Source: Campylorhamphus procurvoides | Taxonomy: Eukaryota > Chordata > Aves > Passeriformes > Dendrocolaptidae | NCBI GenBank assembly: GCA_013396655.1 | Contig: WBMV01000778.1 | Coordinates: 460,442 to 524,441, forward strand | Direction: 5' to 3' | DNA length: 64,000 nt | Shown here: one piece after another, positions 11,678 through 23,840 of the stretch | Numbering within the stretch: the stretch's first letter is position 1 | Layout: each line of letters starts with the position of its first letter | Notes under the pieces: generated by a model | Seen by the model: only the letters and a program-made list of their open reading frames with translations | Databases searched by the model: none | Told to the model about the DNA's origin: nothing | Made by a program: the position numbers and the translations under genes

Positions 11678-11949
11678 TGTTGCAATAGGACAAGGGGTAA
11701 TTTTAAAGTAAGAGAGGTGATTTAGATTAGATGTAAGGAAGAAGCTTTTTACAATGTAGGTAATGAAGCACTGGCACAGGTTGTCCAGCGAGGTGGAAGA
11801 TGCCCCATCCTTGGAAACATTCAAGGTGGGGTTGCATAGATCTCTAAGCAACTCAGTATAGTTGGAGATGTCCTTGCTCAGGACATGTGGATTGGACTAG
11901 ATGACCTTTAAAGGCCCCTTCCAACCCAAACTATTCTCTGATTCTTTGA
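11678..11949 (+). mobile_element. CR1 LINE, right part of the interrupted copy
   Basis: Resumes at TGTTGCAATAGGACAAGG and proceeds through GGAAGAAGCTTTTTACAATG, CACTGGCACAGGTTGTCC, GATGACCTTTAAAGGCC and CCTTCCAACCCAAAC, ending in degenerate octamers (ATTCTCTG, ATTCTTTG). This 3' end with GATGACCTTTAAAGG differs from the GGTCTAGTGGAAGGTGTCC type found elsewhere in the window, so it belongs to another CR1 subfamily. Confidence 0.9.
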
Positions 11950-12982
11950 ACTGCATTCAGTATGAAGGTATCTAATTTGAACCTTTGTATTTCAACAGTT
12001 GGCCATGCACCTGACAGCTCAGCATTCAAACATTCAGCTCTGCATAACCAAAGATGCTTCACAAGCCTAGCTTAGCCGACCTGGCAATTAGACACACAGC
12101 TAAGTGCTGGCCAACGATCACAGCAAAACAAAAATACCCACATGGAAATAATGCAAGAAATCTCTTAGGCAGGAATATTAACCTTAATGCAGCACACAGC
12201 TTTGCTGATAAGCCTTGCTAAATGAACCGTCTTTTGAGCATGCCCAAAAAAATGCTCAGCCAGAGACCAGAAGGGCCAAGCAAGTTCCAGCCTGGAGTTG
12301 ACCCGTATGATTCCCCATGACAACAAAGGGAAAAATCCATCTCTGCAGCCTTTAATGATCACAGAGTAGCTTGAGATATGCCATCATCCCGAGGTCAGAC
12401 ACAGATGACTCTTCCCTTACGAGGGAGTTGTGACACCCCATCTCTCTGTGCTCTAGCTATCCCAAAGTTACTAATCAACGAGCTTTACCACAAATTCTAA
12501 AATTAACTTGTGCCTCTTCTAAACCCACTGGAAGTACTTCAGCATTTTAGAGTGAGGTTGTAATACCCTGAAAATAAGGAGTTCAGCATCAAAGATAGCT
12601 ATCTGTAATCTTCCAAACTTGTCTGCAGTATGTAGCTAATGGCACACTGGAGACCAAGTATAACCAACTCCTTCAATCTGGTTTTGTTTATTTGTTTCTC
12701 TGGATAAAGAAGCTTCTTCTTCAAAAAAACTATCACAAAATGTATATGCCAATCATATTTCCAACAGAAGTATGAGTTTGGTGACAAAACTTAGAATAAA
12801 TTTATTAGAAGCACACTCCAGATGAGATTAATTAAGAGTATACAAGAAAGCACCAATTCTATGCCAAGCTTACCAGGACAAAGTAAAGGAATACACCTCT
12901 GACAACAGATGGCACAGACATCTCTGCCAAGTAGGAAACACTGATCAACAAGTGCTTCACAAAGAGAGGAGAAGGTCTTTAC
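11950..12982. other. unique DNA, no gene seen
   Basis: No repeat family or credible exon. Minus frames at 12165-12362, 12599-12787 and 12791-13009 are short and without matching splice sites, except for the tiny stretch listed next. Confidence 0.45.
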
Positions 12983-13009
12983 CTGATCCCGAAGATGAAG
13001 AAATAACAT
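12983..13009 (-). CDS. possible 27-base microexon
   Basis: Minus strand: acceptor TTTACTCGTACACAG, 27 open bases encoding MLFLHLRDQ, donor GATCAG|GTAAAG. Both sites are good, but a 9-codon frame carries almost no coding information. It would be phase 0 at both ends and so could precede 10782-10892 in frame. Treat as weak. Confidence 0.15.
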
Positions 13010-14394
13010 CTGTGTACGAGTAAAAAATTAGCTTCTTCCTTAATGTTCTGGACATAAGAAACACTAAGAAGCTTCTGCTACGTCACCTCATCAGTGTCTT
13101 TGCCACTGTGGTCTTTTCTCAGCTAAAAAACTCAGAGGTTCTTTGGCTCAGTATCGCAGTATTGACCTCCTTGTTTGAGTCCTGCTTGGTGAAGCAAGAA
13201 GAGATAAGAGTGACATGATTCATGGCTTATGTTACCCCAAAAACATTACTGAGATAGCTAGGAAGACACCAATCTGATTAAAACACAGTTCAATGAATTA
13301 CGTAGTTTCCATCCTGTACCATACTCATATAAAATGCAGCAATCAAGAGAGAAACCTCCTTGATACAGAGGGGGAAGAATCCCACACCACACAATCAGTC
13401 TCAAAGAATCACTGCCATTTGCCAAAGCATCTCTGACACCTTCAAACACATGCAGAAGCCTTCTCTGTTGCAGGGATTTGGCACATTCCCCATGTTGATA
13501 GCATGTGGAAATGCTTCCGATACAGCCATTAGCTCTCCCAAAAGCAACGTGAGTATTTCTTCTACAGTCAAGTTTTCACTAATAGTATTCACAGACTCAG
13601 GAGTCAGCAAAGGATTTGGCAAGACTCACCCCAATTTCACTTTGTACCTTCTGGAACAGCTATGGGTAACAGGAGTGGTGGCTGTAGCTCCAAAGGCTGG
13701 AACACAGAAATGGCCGAGCTGCACCTCTCACCTCCCAGCAGGACAGGGCAAGGCAAAGGCCAGACCATGGCCCAGATTTGGCAGCACAGAAGGGTCTGCA
13801 ATACCTCTGACACTTCAAAAAATCAAAGCTGAATCACAGAGCAACTGAGCTATGACTGACAACACAACAGTAAGTTCACTGCCATCCTGGTGGGCTGCAG
13901 GTAGTTGGTTCTCACCTGTCTTGAAGAAAGCTTAAATACTTCCTTTAAGTTCAGTTTAAACCAGAGAGTTTTTGGCAGTGTATTGGTCCTCATCCCAGTA
14001 AACTCATTTCTTTTTCTCAAATTTGCCAATAAATATCACAATAGAATCTAATTAATGCTCACTAATGAATGGGAGACCAATTTCTAATCCAAAAGAATTT
14101 GGTTATGTGCAAGCAAACAAGTTAATGTACCATAAACTGTGTTTTGTTCATTTATTTTGACAAATGTAGTTTTCTTTTAATTATGATACTTCCTAGCAGC
14201 CTACTTCACCTATTTTTGCTGAACTCTCATTGACATTATGCTCTTCCTCAAAAAGCTACTATTAAAAAAGAAAACCAAACCAACAATCAGGAAAACAAAC
14301 TCAACACAATAACAAAAAATTCCAGACCAAACCAATTGATACAGCAAATATTGGCTGCCCTCTGTCACTAGAAATGATGAAGAAGTGGTAGATC
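13010..14394. other. unique DNA with overlapping open frames near 13.4-13.8 kb
   Basis: A plus-strand frame at 13360-13848 (162 codons) and a minus frame at 13401-13622 (73 codons) overlap. Neither shows a recognisable domain. The plus frame has an ATG but no promoter or splice context. The minus frame lacks a strong donor. Long for AT-rich DNA but not enough to call a gene. The part next to 14394 would be the 3' UTR of the exon at 14395-14615 if that exon is terminal. Confidence 0.35.
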
Positions 14395-14615
14395 TCAAAA
14401 AACTCTCTTCATGGATGTTCCACTTTTTTTGCTTCTGAACCTCTTTGTGGCAAAGGATCCACCACTGACACTTCGTGGTGCTGGAGAAATTTCCATTTCA
14501 GGCATCTTTCCAGCAGGACTAACAGTCCTTTGCAGAACAAATTTGGAATCTACCTGTGTTGTTGATTTTCTTCTCAAGCTAAAGATGTTCAACTGGCTCA
14601 AAAGGAGATCCATGC
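14395..14615 (-). CDS. candidate terminal coding exon with stop codon
   Basis: Minus strand, acceptor ATGTGTTTCTTTACAG, then two bases (GC) completing a codon, then 72 codons starting MDLLLSQLNIFSLRRKS and a TGA stop at 14395-14397. The C-terminus is serine- and lysine-rich with a basic end (RFRSKKSGT, then KRVF-stop), typical of a disordered tail. The required incoming phase (1) is exactly the outgoing phase of the candidate at 22168-22369, giving GGC at the junction. An internal donor (ACACAG|GTAGAT) could shorten it. No family recognised. Confidence 0.45.
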
Positions 14616-17600
14616 CTGTAAAGAAACACATTTCAACATTTTTCTCTGACTTACGTTAGAGATTTGACCAGTTAAAGTCTTTACATAGTTTAAGCAAGCT
14701 CTCCATCACTGGGAGTTTCCCTACTGCTGCCCTGCATTCCACCACTGCTTAGAATATTGCTTAACTGCTGAACTTGCCAAAAGTGGCCTAAGCCAGTAAC
14801 ACACAATATTTCTGAAAACATTCAGCACTTTCTTTTTTAAGTGCGTAACAGGTTTTTTTGGATTGCCAAACATGGTTTTAAAGGATACTTTCTTATGTAG
14901 AACTACTGATTTTAGCTTGCTGGGTTTTTTTGTTTTGGTTTTTTTAAATCAAGTAGTTCAGTCCATAACCACAAGCTTTTATAGGACAGTGTAAACCCTG
15001 ACCATGCTCATGTTGAAAGCACAAACTTTAGTCTCTTAGGTGAGATGTAGGTGAAAGCCTGCATAAACAAATTATTAACATTAGAAGTTGGGTGCACTTT
15101 TTCAAGATGATTAGCCAGGTAGGCAAAGTGTCCAGCTTCAGGGTTTGGCTCCTATGCTATGAAAAGATGTGGTCTGGACTCTGGAGCTACCAAACAAGCA
15201 CATAATTTGGCACACACAGCTTTGCTGGTTGGGTGAGGTGTCACTGCCAAAAGTAGGTCACTTTAAAGAAAGCTGCCCTATGACAGCCTCTCAGTGTAAT
15301 TCTCAAGTGCCAGTCAAATACCAAACCCAGCAGACTCCTCATTCCTAAATCAATGGCTACAAAGAGCCAAAAAAGGAAATGAGACCTCATGACCTCCTGA
15401 TTCTCAGGTCAGCGCAAGTCTTGCCAACCATAAGCAGGGTTGGCTTGTTTATACGAACTAAAAGAAGAAGGTGGCCCAGCCAGCTTGATAGGAATCAGCA
15501 TTTGCCCCCAAAAAGGTGCAATGTTCTTCATTGTTTTCTGCCACAACCACCACTCAAAGCTTAAAGACTTGTCCTACCACCCGCGTAAGTATGTTCATGA
15601 CTGATGGGGAGAAACCCCATCAAAGCATGAACTAGGAGATAAGGCAATTAAGAAACTAACTAACAAAGGGAGGTAATTGGCAACACCTTCTTAGGCTGGA
15701 AGCAAGGTCAGCCTCTATGAGAATGCAACTGGAAGACAGCTGGACAGTAATGTTTTCCTTGGATGGTTTTAAAATATGGAAATAAAACAATCTGAGTAAC
15801 TCAGAGGCATGAGCACCTAACAGATCTTAGAAACAAGGTTAGTTGCTACTTCTTCCTTTCTTGAAGGTTTTCAGAATTGCAGAAGCAACACTGCAGCCCA
15901 TCTTTAACTGGAAGTCACCTATTCCATGCAGACAGGAAGTATTTTGCTCTAATTTTTCTCCTAAGCCAAGTTATTCCTTCTTCCAAATGGAGACAGCATC
16001 TCCACTCAGCCCATCCGTGGCTGCATCCCTCTATCAGCACCCGACAGCCACAGGTGCTAGGCAAGGACTAGTGCATCACTAAGGCAGCACCACAGGAGCT
16101 ACCTGTTGCAGCAGAGTATTCTCTTAATTCTCCTTTAAGTGCAAACAAGAAAAGCTCTATCATCTCCTTTCTGCACATCCCACTTTCCTTTCATGGATGT
16201 TTCTCATCCGGACAATGCTTCAGATTTCCAACACTACTTGCTCCAATACCTGATGTTTATATCCCTCATCTCTGCAGCAATATTACCTTCTGATCTGAGC
16301 CAGGCCTGAGTCCCAGCTCTATGCTCTAGATATTCTTGTGCTGAAGAGTTCAGTCCTACTCCACAGCCTCTTCTGTTGCTGGTGTCTGGGCACAGGACAC
16401 CCAAATGGTGGAAAGGGCTTTTCCTACCTCATGACTCATTGTTCATAGAAGCAAAAACCCCATCTATAGGCAATACAGGATAAGGACTCCCGATCAAGAC
16501 ACTTCTGACAGACCATGGCTCTGCACACAAGTCCATCAGCTCCATCCATCACTGTGCTGATCCACAGACTCACTGCACAGCACTGGTGCCAGATATATGA
16601 CTTTGCACTGTACTGCACATTAATTACCTACATTCTTCCAGGGAACCAGAACACTGCTGTCTCCTGTTTCCCAACCTTATAAGACGCATCTCATTCAAGG
16701 AGATGAGCAGTTAGGAGTAGCTGCCCCAATTCAACTACTCATGCCCAGCAAAAATTAGCTAAGATAACAATTTAGGACCTTGTGGCTCTAATCCATGCTA
16801 ACATCCTATCATCACCAAAGCAAAGACCATTAGTTCCCCTTCCATATGATGGCTCTTTCACCTTCCCTAAGCCACTCACATCACCTAACAAACCTCAACC
16901 TCCAGCTTCCAGGGAGGTTATTAAAAGGTTTTTCTCCAAGATTTCCTCACATGAACTCTCCTTGCTGATTCCTAGGCAGTTCTAAGGCAACTCCCATCAT
17001 GGTCTCCTTTGCCAAGCTCAGAAAAACTTGCTTCAGTCCCAGCGTTGAAACATTTCTTTGCCTGCTAGGGCTCCATTCCATACTTTTTTTGCTGCTTCTC
17101 TGCCTACTCTGTTCATCAATTCCCTGGCAAGGTCTCTGGGGTTGCCAGCCATCACAAGGACAGGCTGGAGTAGACTGAGGATATTGCCCAAGGGGCCTAC
17201 CACATCCTATGGACCACTCCACAACTGGAATAAACAGGCATTTCACAAAATAAAGTGGTAAAATTCAGCCACAGGCAGTGTTGTGACAGCATATGACAAG
17301 GAAGATTATACAACCCTTTTGAGCTGAAGGACCACTTTGCCTTTGGAGAGGGAAAAACAATTATAAAATATCACTGTCTTGTCTCCATCTATTCTATGAT
17401 GACTAGGATGGACAAGCATACTAGAAGCAAATTTTATCTTTACAAGGCCAGTTGGCAGCTGGGCAAAAGTGGTTTTATTATTGCCACTACAGCCTGCTCG
17501 AAGCACAGGCACAACTTCACCTCCCCACTGCAGCCAAAAGCCACCAACCCACCCCTGAGGGCAGGTCACCTTTGAGACTGCCCAGGCACAAATAAACAGT

Positions 17601-20477
17601 GCTGGCCTACAGGACAGCAGATTACTTGAGCCTAGAGAGAAATGTGCTATTCGCAATTTTTGCCACCAGAACTGGGAGTACATTTGATCTGAGAGCCTCA
17701 GGCAAATCCCTTCTCCTCTCTGCAGCTCAGCTTCCCCATCCACACCGCTTTGCAAAGTCTGACATAAGGCACTGCAGAAATGCAGAAAGTCACTGAGCAG
17801 AATGGCAAGGCGAGGGCCAAGACGATACGATTGCCTCAGATTTTCTGAAGATGGTTATTTATTCATTCTCACAGCGTTTCAGGAGCACTGAGAAGTCTTA
17901 GCTGTGATAAAGGTCCAAGTGTTGCCAACTGAGTATTTGCTTTAATCACATTTGATGTTGTCCTTAAAGCTGCCTGCCAGCTTCTGGAGTCATTTGATTA
18001 TATACAAGTATTACTTCAAAGCAAACAAGCGATGGATACATTTTTATTTGTTTGTTTCACTATTTATAAGTGATATTTTCTTAGAATTTGCAGCGTGAAG
18101 GAAATGTACAGTACTTATGTTTGGATCTAATTTTCATGAAAATTGAATAAAAACAGAAAAATACCAGCCACCTAAGTCCTTCCTACCCCCAAGTAATTAA
18201 GTTCCCATGAAGTGAAAGGGAAAAAGAAAGAAAAAAAAGAAAAAAAAAAACCCTTGCTAGTCAGCCAACTTTGTTTAAGATATATTTCATAAATCAGCCA
18301 TGTTCAGCTTAAATCAGCACAAATGAACAGAGAAGCAGAAGCCTTGAGGCAACTGTTCAGACACCTAAGAAATGACAGCCAGAAGCCAAAGCCAGGGAAC
18401 GAGGTTGGGTTTGAGGGGTTTTTTTTATCAAGTTTTTAAAAGGAATTCAACTTGACTCATTATAAAGGCAACACAGGAAAATAGGCAGGATGGAGATGAG
18501 ACGTGGAAGCAGAGAAGAGCATTGCTCAGTTGGGGGAATCCAACACACACTGATGTGTAGACCTGGAGCACTCAAACACAAGCCTGTCAGCACTGAAGAG
18601 CTTCTGCTCCGGCCTGAGCCGACAGAAACCTCAGGGACTGCACAGCTTGTCAAACAGAGAGAGGGCATGCTGTACACTGAGTCATACTGCTCATCCTTCC
18701 CCTCCTCCTCATGATCTATTCCTGAGAGTAAAAACAGAAAGAGACAAAAGTTGGTGTCTAATCCTGAGAACAGTAAGGAAACAGCTAGACTTCGGCAAAC
18801 CACCATCTCCTGCTGATGCAAGGCTTGGTAAAGAAAGGAAAACTATGGAACTGCAGATATACATATGAGAAATGAACATCCATCTCCAAATTTCTTGACA
18901 TTTGCCTAGCTGCAAAAATAGAATAAGATCCAATTCAGACTCCCCAAAATGTCTTAATCTGCAAGACCACTCAGAAGAGTCACTGATCTAAGCAAAAGGG
19001 AACACCCATCCTTAAAAAAAATAAAAAAATAAATTATAACCTGCATTGAAATAAACAGAGCGGAATGAGTAATTTCATCCCAGGAAGAGCAATCCAGTCT
19101 TTCAGTACTTCAGCTAAATTCATACAGGCACCATTCTGGACATGCCACGGAAAACCCTGAAACAACTGCTCAACAAGACAGGAAAAACAATGCTCAGAAA
19201 CCTTCAATATGTTAGCTTGAGCAGTAATGCAGTTCTGAAGTGCCACTATCAAATCAGGAGTATTGCTTTCTTGCTCTCTGTGCTAGGCACCCAAATCCAA
19301 AGGAAACACTGTGGACTCAGAGAAGGCTCAGAGGACCATAACAACAGTATTTTGGATGTGGAGAAGCTTATTTGAAAGCAGACTGAAGACTGGATAGCAG
19401 ACTTTAGAGATGAAATAAAAATGTAAAAGCATGACTAGCAGAGAGAAGTCATAACTTCAGTTTCCCTCTCCTTGGTCTCCTAACAAAGGGGAATTCAATA
19501 AAAGCTACAAGTTATAGAACAGATAAAAACAAGATAGTCTCAAAAATGTCTAACCAGACTGCAGAGTTTGAAGCCAGAATTTGTCAAGGCCAAAAAAAAA
19601 GCAAGAAGTGCCCCAAAGCAGATACATTCATATGACTGAAAACATCAAGAGATTTAAGAATGTATGATAAAATAATCTTAGTACGAGATATTTAACTTCT
19701 GGGATAATCCATGACAGGTATTGTGAGACAAAGATAATTACAGCAGCACAAAACAAAACATCATTTCTCCTTTTATAAATGGTTGGCTTTTGGAACTGGT
19801 GGATCTTGGGTACTTAATTAAATGCACTGAAAGTCTGGCAGCTCCATGATCAGCATGTTTTTAAGCTTCATTTGGATACAACACATTTAACCCTTGAAAA
19901 TAGTGAATATTTAAAAAAAAAAAACATCAAGTTAAGTAAGTTTGGGTTTTTTAAAAAGGAATATCACACAAACTTAAATTCAGACAAAACCCACATTATC
20001 ATATTTCCCATGTTCTTTCTGAGGGGCACAACTGCACCAATAAGATCCAAAAGATGAACAGTTCTTCCTTCTTAATGCTTATCAGTTAACCAACCTTAGC
20101 TGCTCAACAGGGTACAAAAACTGTAATATTAAAAACTATGTCCTCAAAACATACCCAATTCTCCAAAAGTAAAACCTACTTGCTGCTTTCTACAATAACG
20201 TTTTATTTTAGCAGTCTTAAACCCTGCCAAATTCCTATAATACTTAAAATAACAAACAATACATGCAATCAACACCATAAAAAGTTAGTTACTTTCAGTG
20301 CAAAACCTACAAACCAACGCATGTACAAAATTCTTAGGTTAGGGGCTTTTTTTGTTTTGGTTTGGTTTTGTTGCTTGGTTGGGTTTTATATTATATTGAG
20401 GATTTACTCATTAGCTACAGAAAATATCCATCCACACAACTGACTTTCCATTTGCAATTGATCAACTTGATCAAAAA
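14616..20477. other. unique AT-rich DNA, probable intron
   Basis: No mobile element recognised in almost 6 kb. Frames worth noting but not called: minus 18447-18821 (124 codons, with acceptor TTTTTACTCTCAG near 18723 but no good donor); minus 17306-17755 (149 codons, no splice context); plus 19142-19375. A possible short minus exon near 16101-16140 (donor ACAG|GTAGCT) has a poor acceptor. Poly-A-rich tract near 18229-18250. Confidence 0.4.
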
Positions 20478-20707
20478 GAAGTTCAGATTGGACATTAGTT
20501 AAAAGGTTCCTCATTTGAGAAGGTGGTTGGGCACTGGAACTGACTCCCCAAGGAGGATGTCACAGCACCAAACCTGCCAGAGTTCAAGGAGCATCTGGAC
20601 AATGCTCAGACATATGGTTTAGTTTCAAGTAGTCCTGTGAGGAGCAGGAGTTGGACTCAATGATGCTTATGGGTCTCTTCAAACTTCAGACATTCCAATT
20701 CTCTACA
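20478..20707 (+). mobile_element. CR1 LINE, 3' end of another subfamily
   Basis: Plus strand, with GTTCAGATTGGACATTAG, GGCACTGGAACTGACTCCCC, GTCACAGCACCAAACCTGCC and GAGTTCAAGGAGCATCTGG, then GGAGTTGGACTCAATGATG. This is the CR1 group whose 3' UTR carries TTGGACTCGATGATCCTT rather than the GGTCTAGTGG type. It is 5'-truncated, and the terminal octamer is decayed to ATTCCAAT. Confidence 0.85.
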
Positions 20708-21058
20708 TCACACCCTCCAGCCATATAAAACACTTGCCACCTTCCAAGAGGAGACGTAAACCACACAGCCTTGGGCGAGACTGTCTGTGGAGGAGCTCTG
20801 GTCCCTGCTCACAGTTAGGCTTTGCAAGTCTTCACTTCCCTAGAACACCTGAATAATCACACAAATCAACCTTCATCCTGTGTTGGGTTTGCATGGCCAG
20901 GTTTTAGTAGCGGGGGGCCTACAAGGGTGGCTTCTGTGAGAAACTGCTGAAAGCTTCCCCCAGGTCCAACAGAGCCAATGCCAGCGAACTCCATGGTAGA
21001 CCTGCTGCTGGCCAAGGCCAAACCCATCAGAAATCACAGTAACACTTCTGTGGTAACG

Positions 21059-21066
21059 TATTTAAG
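21059..21066 (+). promoter_or_regulatory. TATA-like element of the LTR promoter
   Basis: TATTTAAG about 180 bases into the LTR, upstream of the GC-rich R/U5-like part. Position and sequence fit the LTR core promoter; activity is unknown. Confidence 0.5.
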
Positions 21067-21241
21067 AAGAGGGAAAATAAGTTATTTCACAGATGAAATT
21101 GCAGCCAGAGAAGAGAGGAGGGAGAATACATGAGAGCAACAGCTCTGCAGACACCAAGGTCAGAGGAGGAGGAAGAGATGCTCAGGTGCCAGAGATTCCC
21201 CTGGTGTCCGTGGTGCAGACCATGGTGAAGCAGCTGAGCCC

Positions 21242-21378
21242 CTGCAGCCCATGGAGGACCCCAGGGATGCAGAGATCCACCTGCAGCCCATGGAGGACCC
21301 CAGGGATGCAGAGATCCACCTGCAGCCCATGGAGGACCCCAGGGATGCAGAGATCCACCTGCAGCCCATGGAGGGGCC
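21242..21378 (+). repeat. 39-bp tandem repeat inside the LTR, about 3.5 copies
   Basis: Unit begins CTGCAGCCCATGGAGGAC and ends GAGATCCAC. Copies at 21242-21280, 21281-21319 and 21320-21358 are identical, with a partial fourth to 21378. Thirty-nine is divisible by three, which keeps frames open through the array on both strands. Identity between copies implies recent expansion or gene conversion. Confidence 0.92.
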
Positions 21379-21870
21379 CATGTTGGAGCAGGGGGATGCC
21401 CAAAGGAGGCTGTGACCCCAAGGGAAACCTGTGTTGGGGTAGGCTCCTGGCAGGGACCTGCAGACCCATGGGGAGAGGAGCCCATGCTGGAGCAGGTTTG
21501 CCAGCAGGACTTGTGACCCCATGGGGGACCCATGTTGGAGCAGGCTGTGCCTGAAGGACTGCACGCTGTGGGAGGGTGACTCACACTGCAGCAGTTCATG
21601 GAGAACTATTGCCTGTGGGATGGACTCATGTTGGCCAAGTTTGTGGAAGACTGTTTCCCCTGGGAGGAACCCCACACGGGAACAGTGGAAGGGACTCCAA
21701 CTCCTCTCCCTGCACAGCAGCAGCAGGAATGAGTTGCGATGAACTGACCATAATCCCCATTCCCTGTCACTGTGGGGGAGGAGGCAGAGCTGGAAAGAAG
21801 GGAGTGGTGAAGGGAAAGTGTTTCTAAGATCTGCTTTTACTTCTCATTATCCTGCTCCGATTTTGTTAGT

Positions 21871-21876
21871 AATAAA
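21871..21876 (+). terminator. LTR polyadenylation signal AATAAA
   Basis: AATAAA followed about 30 bases later by a GT-rich segment (CTGTTTTGTCTGTGATGG). This is the expected arrangement at the R/U5 end of an LTR. In the minus-strand gene it is antisense. Confidence 0.6.
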
Positions 21877-22167
21877 AACAATTAATATCCCCGAGCTGAG
21901 TCTGTTTTGTCTGTGATGGTATTTGGTAAGTGATCTCTCCCTGTCCTCATCTCAACTCATGAACCTTTTGATGTCCTTTCTCTCCCCATCCAGTTACAGA
22001 GGGGAGCAATAAAACAGCTTTGGTGGGTGCCTGGCATCCAGGGAGGGTCAATCCACTACAACTCCCAGAAGGTGACATTTTTCCCCACCCATTTCTACTT
22101 CTTGTTAGTTTGCATTTGTCTATAGAGTTCCCATCTCCACACACACCCTGCCGTGGAGGAAGCTCAC

Positions 22168-22369
22168 CTTCTGCACCATCAGCAGGCCCTCCTGCTCCCT
22201 GAGGAGAGCACTGGTCAGACAAAACACTGGAAACAGCTGGGTCTGTGCTTGCATCAAAATTAAAACCACATGGATTTTCCTCCATTCTGTTCAAAGCTGA
22301 ATGTCCTGAAAGCATTAAAGTTTCTTCCCCAGACACATGCTGCCAACTGCTCTGAATATTGGTAGAAGG
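22168..22369 (-). CDS. candidate internal exon, disordered acidic segment
   Basis: Minus strand, 67 codons plus one base. The acceptor reads TTCTTATGCTTTGAGGCAG and the donor GCAGAAG|GTGAGC. The peptide begins PSTNIQSSWQHVSGEE, has a middle part ENPCGFNFDASTDPAV and ends in a glycine- and alanine-rich stretch. Serine, glutamate and aspartate enrichment suggests a disordered region. It starts at phase 0, matching the end of 23841-23949, and ends at phase 1, matching 14395-14615. The solo LTR begins about 108 bases beyond its donor. No family recognised. This is the longest of the clean internal candidates. Confidence 0.48.
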
Positions 22370-23840
22370 CTGCCTCAAAGCATAAGAACAGTAACAAAAT
22401 AGTGAACTTTTTTTTTTTTAAATTTTGCAGTTCACTAAACACAAAGACAGTCTTTCTGTGCTCAAAATTGGTCTTCAGGCAAGGTGGTCACCTGTCTCCA
22501 ATGGAACCATTTCTTCCCCCCCCCTCCAGATGGGCCTTAAATCAGCATTCAACATCAGACTGAGTGAAGCAGCAAAGTAAGCAAAAGGTGACAAGTAGCT
22601 GTTTTTAATATGAAATGCTTCTGCTGAAGCACATTAAAATACTAATTCAAATGCAGGATAATCAGCATTTTTATAAGATTTCATTTGGGTATGGGCCACT
22701 TCTGTCAAAAAGCACTAACAGAGCAAATAACTCAGAGAATTTTGCCATAGACCTGTATGCCACAATGAAAATATATTAAGTATGGTTTTGCATATACTTT
22801 GTAAGCAAAGGAATTGTTTTCGATACAATAACAATAGTGCTAATAAGTTTACACCAAGATACAAACAGCAGTCAGGTCAAATCCTTAAGTCACTCTGTAG
22901 GAAACCTAGATATGAGCTTGTTTTAGCTCAGAGTTACGCTGGGACCTCATATGGTCCTTGCTAATGAAATGAGAGGAAGCAGTAGTATCTACTCCCAGTG
23001 TAACAGCAGGGAAACCAGATTGCAAGGTTCTTCTGCTAATATGAGTTACTATAGTGTTGTGGGAGCTTTGCACTCTTGCAATAATTGGAGATTTAACAGG
23101 CCTTTTCATCCTTCTCACCTTCAAATCCTCTCTCCCTCAGAACAGCTTAGTGCTGCCATCTACTTTTTTTTATCCTAACAGGTCTGGGGTTTTTTTTATC
23201 CTAACAAAGCTCTTAGTAGACTAGTTCACTTGCTACAACACTCCCCCACTTGAGTCTTCACAGTTGGGTCCCCACATTTATAGGTAGTCCAGCTCCTCAC
23301 CAGGCAGAATCAAAACCAAAAGAAACAAAATACAGAATTGTATCCAAAGTTCTTTTACCGCTAATTTACACTGAAGCCCTCAAATATTAATAAAACCCCA
23401 CAACTCCCTCAACTCTTAACTACAAGATATCTTTTACAACCCTTGGAGGTATTAAGCTAGTAAATTCAGAGATGCCAAGGTGGCAAAGACAAAAGTCTTT
23501 ACCTAATCATCTGGACAGTTCTGGAAAGCAAATTTATTTAGCTAAAGATGTTATTCAAAATTTCAGTCCTAGAGAATTAATAAAATTTTTTATAGGTCAT
23601 TTATTTGCACAGATACTAATGCTACTGGAAAAAAGAAAATATTTCCTGGCTAAAGGATATATCATCTGAATAAAGAGGCTGGAAAACATTGAGGCAGTTT
23701 AGTAGGAGACTGCCTGCTGCTGATCAGGCAGGAGCTAGTCTTGATTAATTCTCCACCTCGCTTTTTCATTGCAATGATTTTAAGGTCTGAGCAGTTGTTT
23801 CTACACAGTTCTCCAACCACCATTTCTTGAGGTTCCTCAC
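22370..23840. other. unique AT-rich DNA, no gene seen
   Basis: Contains a duplicated 17-mer (eight or more T followed by ATCCTAACA) at 23164-23180 and 23190-23206. Plus frame 23472-23669 (65 codons) is without splice context. No mobile element recognised. Confidence 0.4.

Larger units (their letters stand above)
20879..22060 (+). mobile_element. solo LTR of an avian endogenous retrovirus (~1.2 kb)
   Basis: Begins TGTGTTGGGTTTGCATGGCC and ends CAATCCACTACA; the ends are imperfect inverted repeats (TGTGTTGGG against TGTAGTGGA). Internal landmarks match a widespread bird LTR group: GAAGCTTCCC-like and GCCAATGCCAGC blocks, TATTTAAG (TATA-like) at 21059-21066, a long GC-rich stretch of CTGCAGCCCATGGAGGA repeats, poly-A signal AATAAA at 21871-21876 and a GT-rich run after it. 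No gag, pol or env flanks it, so it is a solo LTR. No clean target-site duplication is visible (CATCC against ACTCC). The overlapping frames of 95-171 codons here are by-products of its GC-rich repeats. Confidence 0.85.

Noticed and set aside
14616..14655. Minus-strand donor CTAAC|GTAAGTC just upstream of the 14615 acceptor
   Set aside because: It would define an intron of only 39 bases, too short for vertebrate splicing, and the upstream frame has a stop.
18447..18821. 124-codon minus frame with a good internal acceptor near 18723
   Set aside because: No donor of quality in frame, and the peptide is serine/leucine-rich without a recognisable domain.
21087..21675. Overlapping frames of 95-171 codons on both strands
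   Set aside because: They lie wholly within the GC-rich part and 39-bp array of the solo LTR, and repeat the same 13-residue unit. Repeat by-product, not genes.
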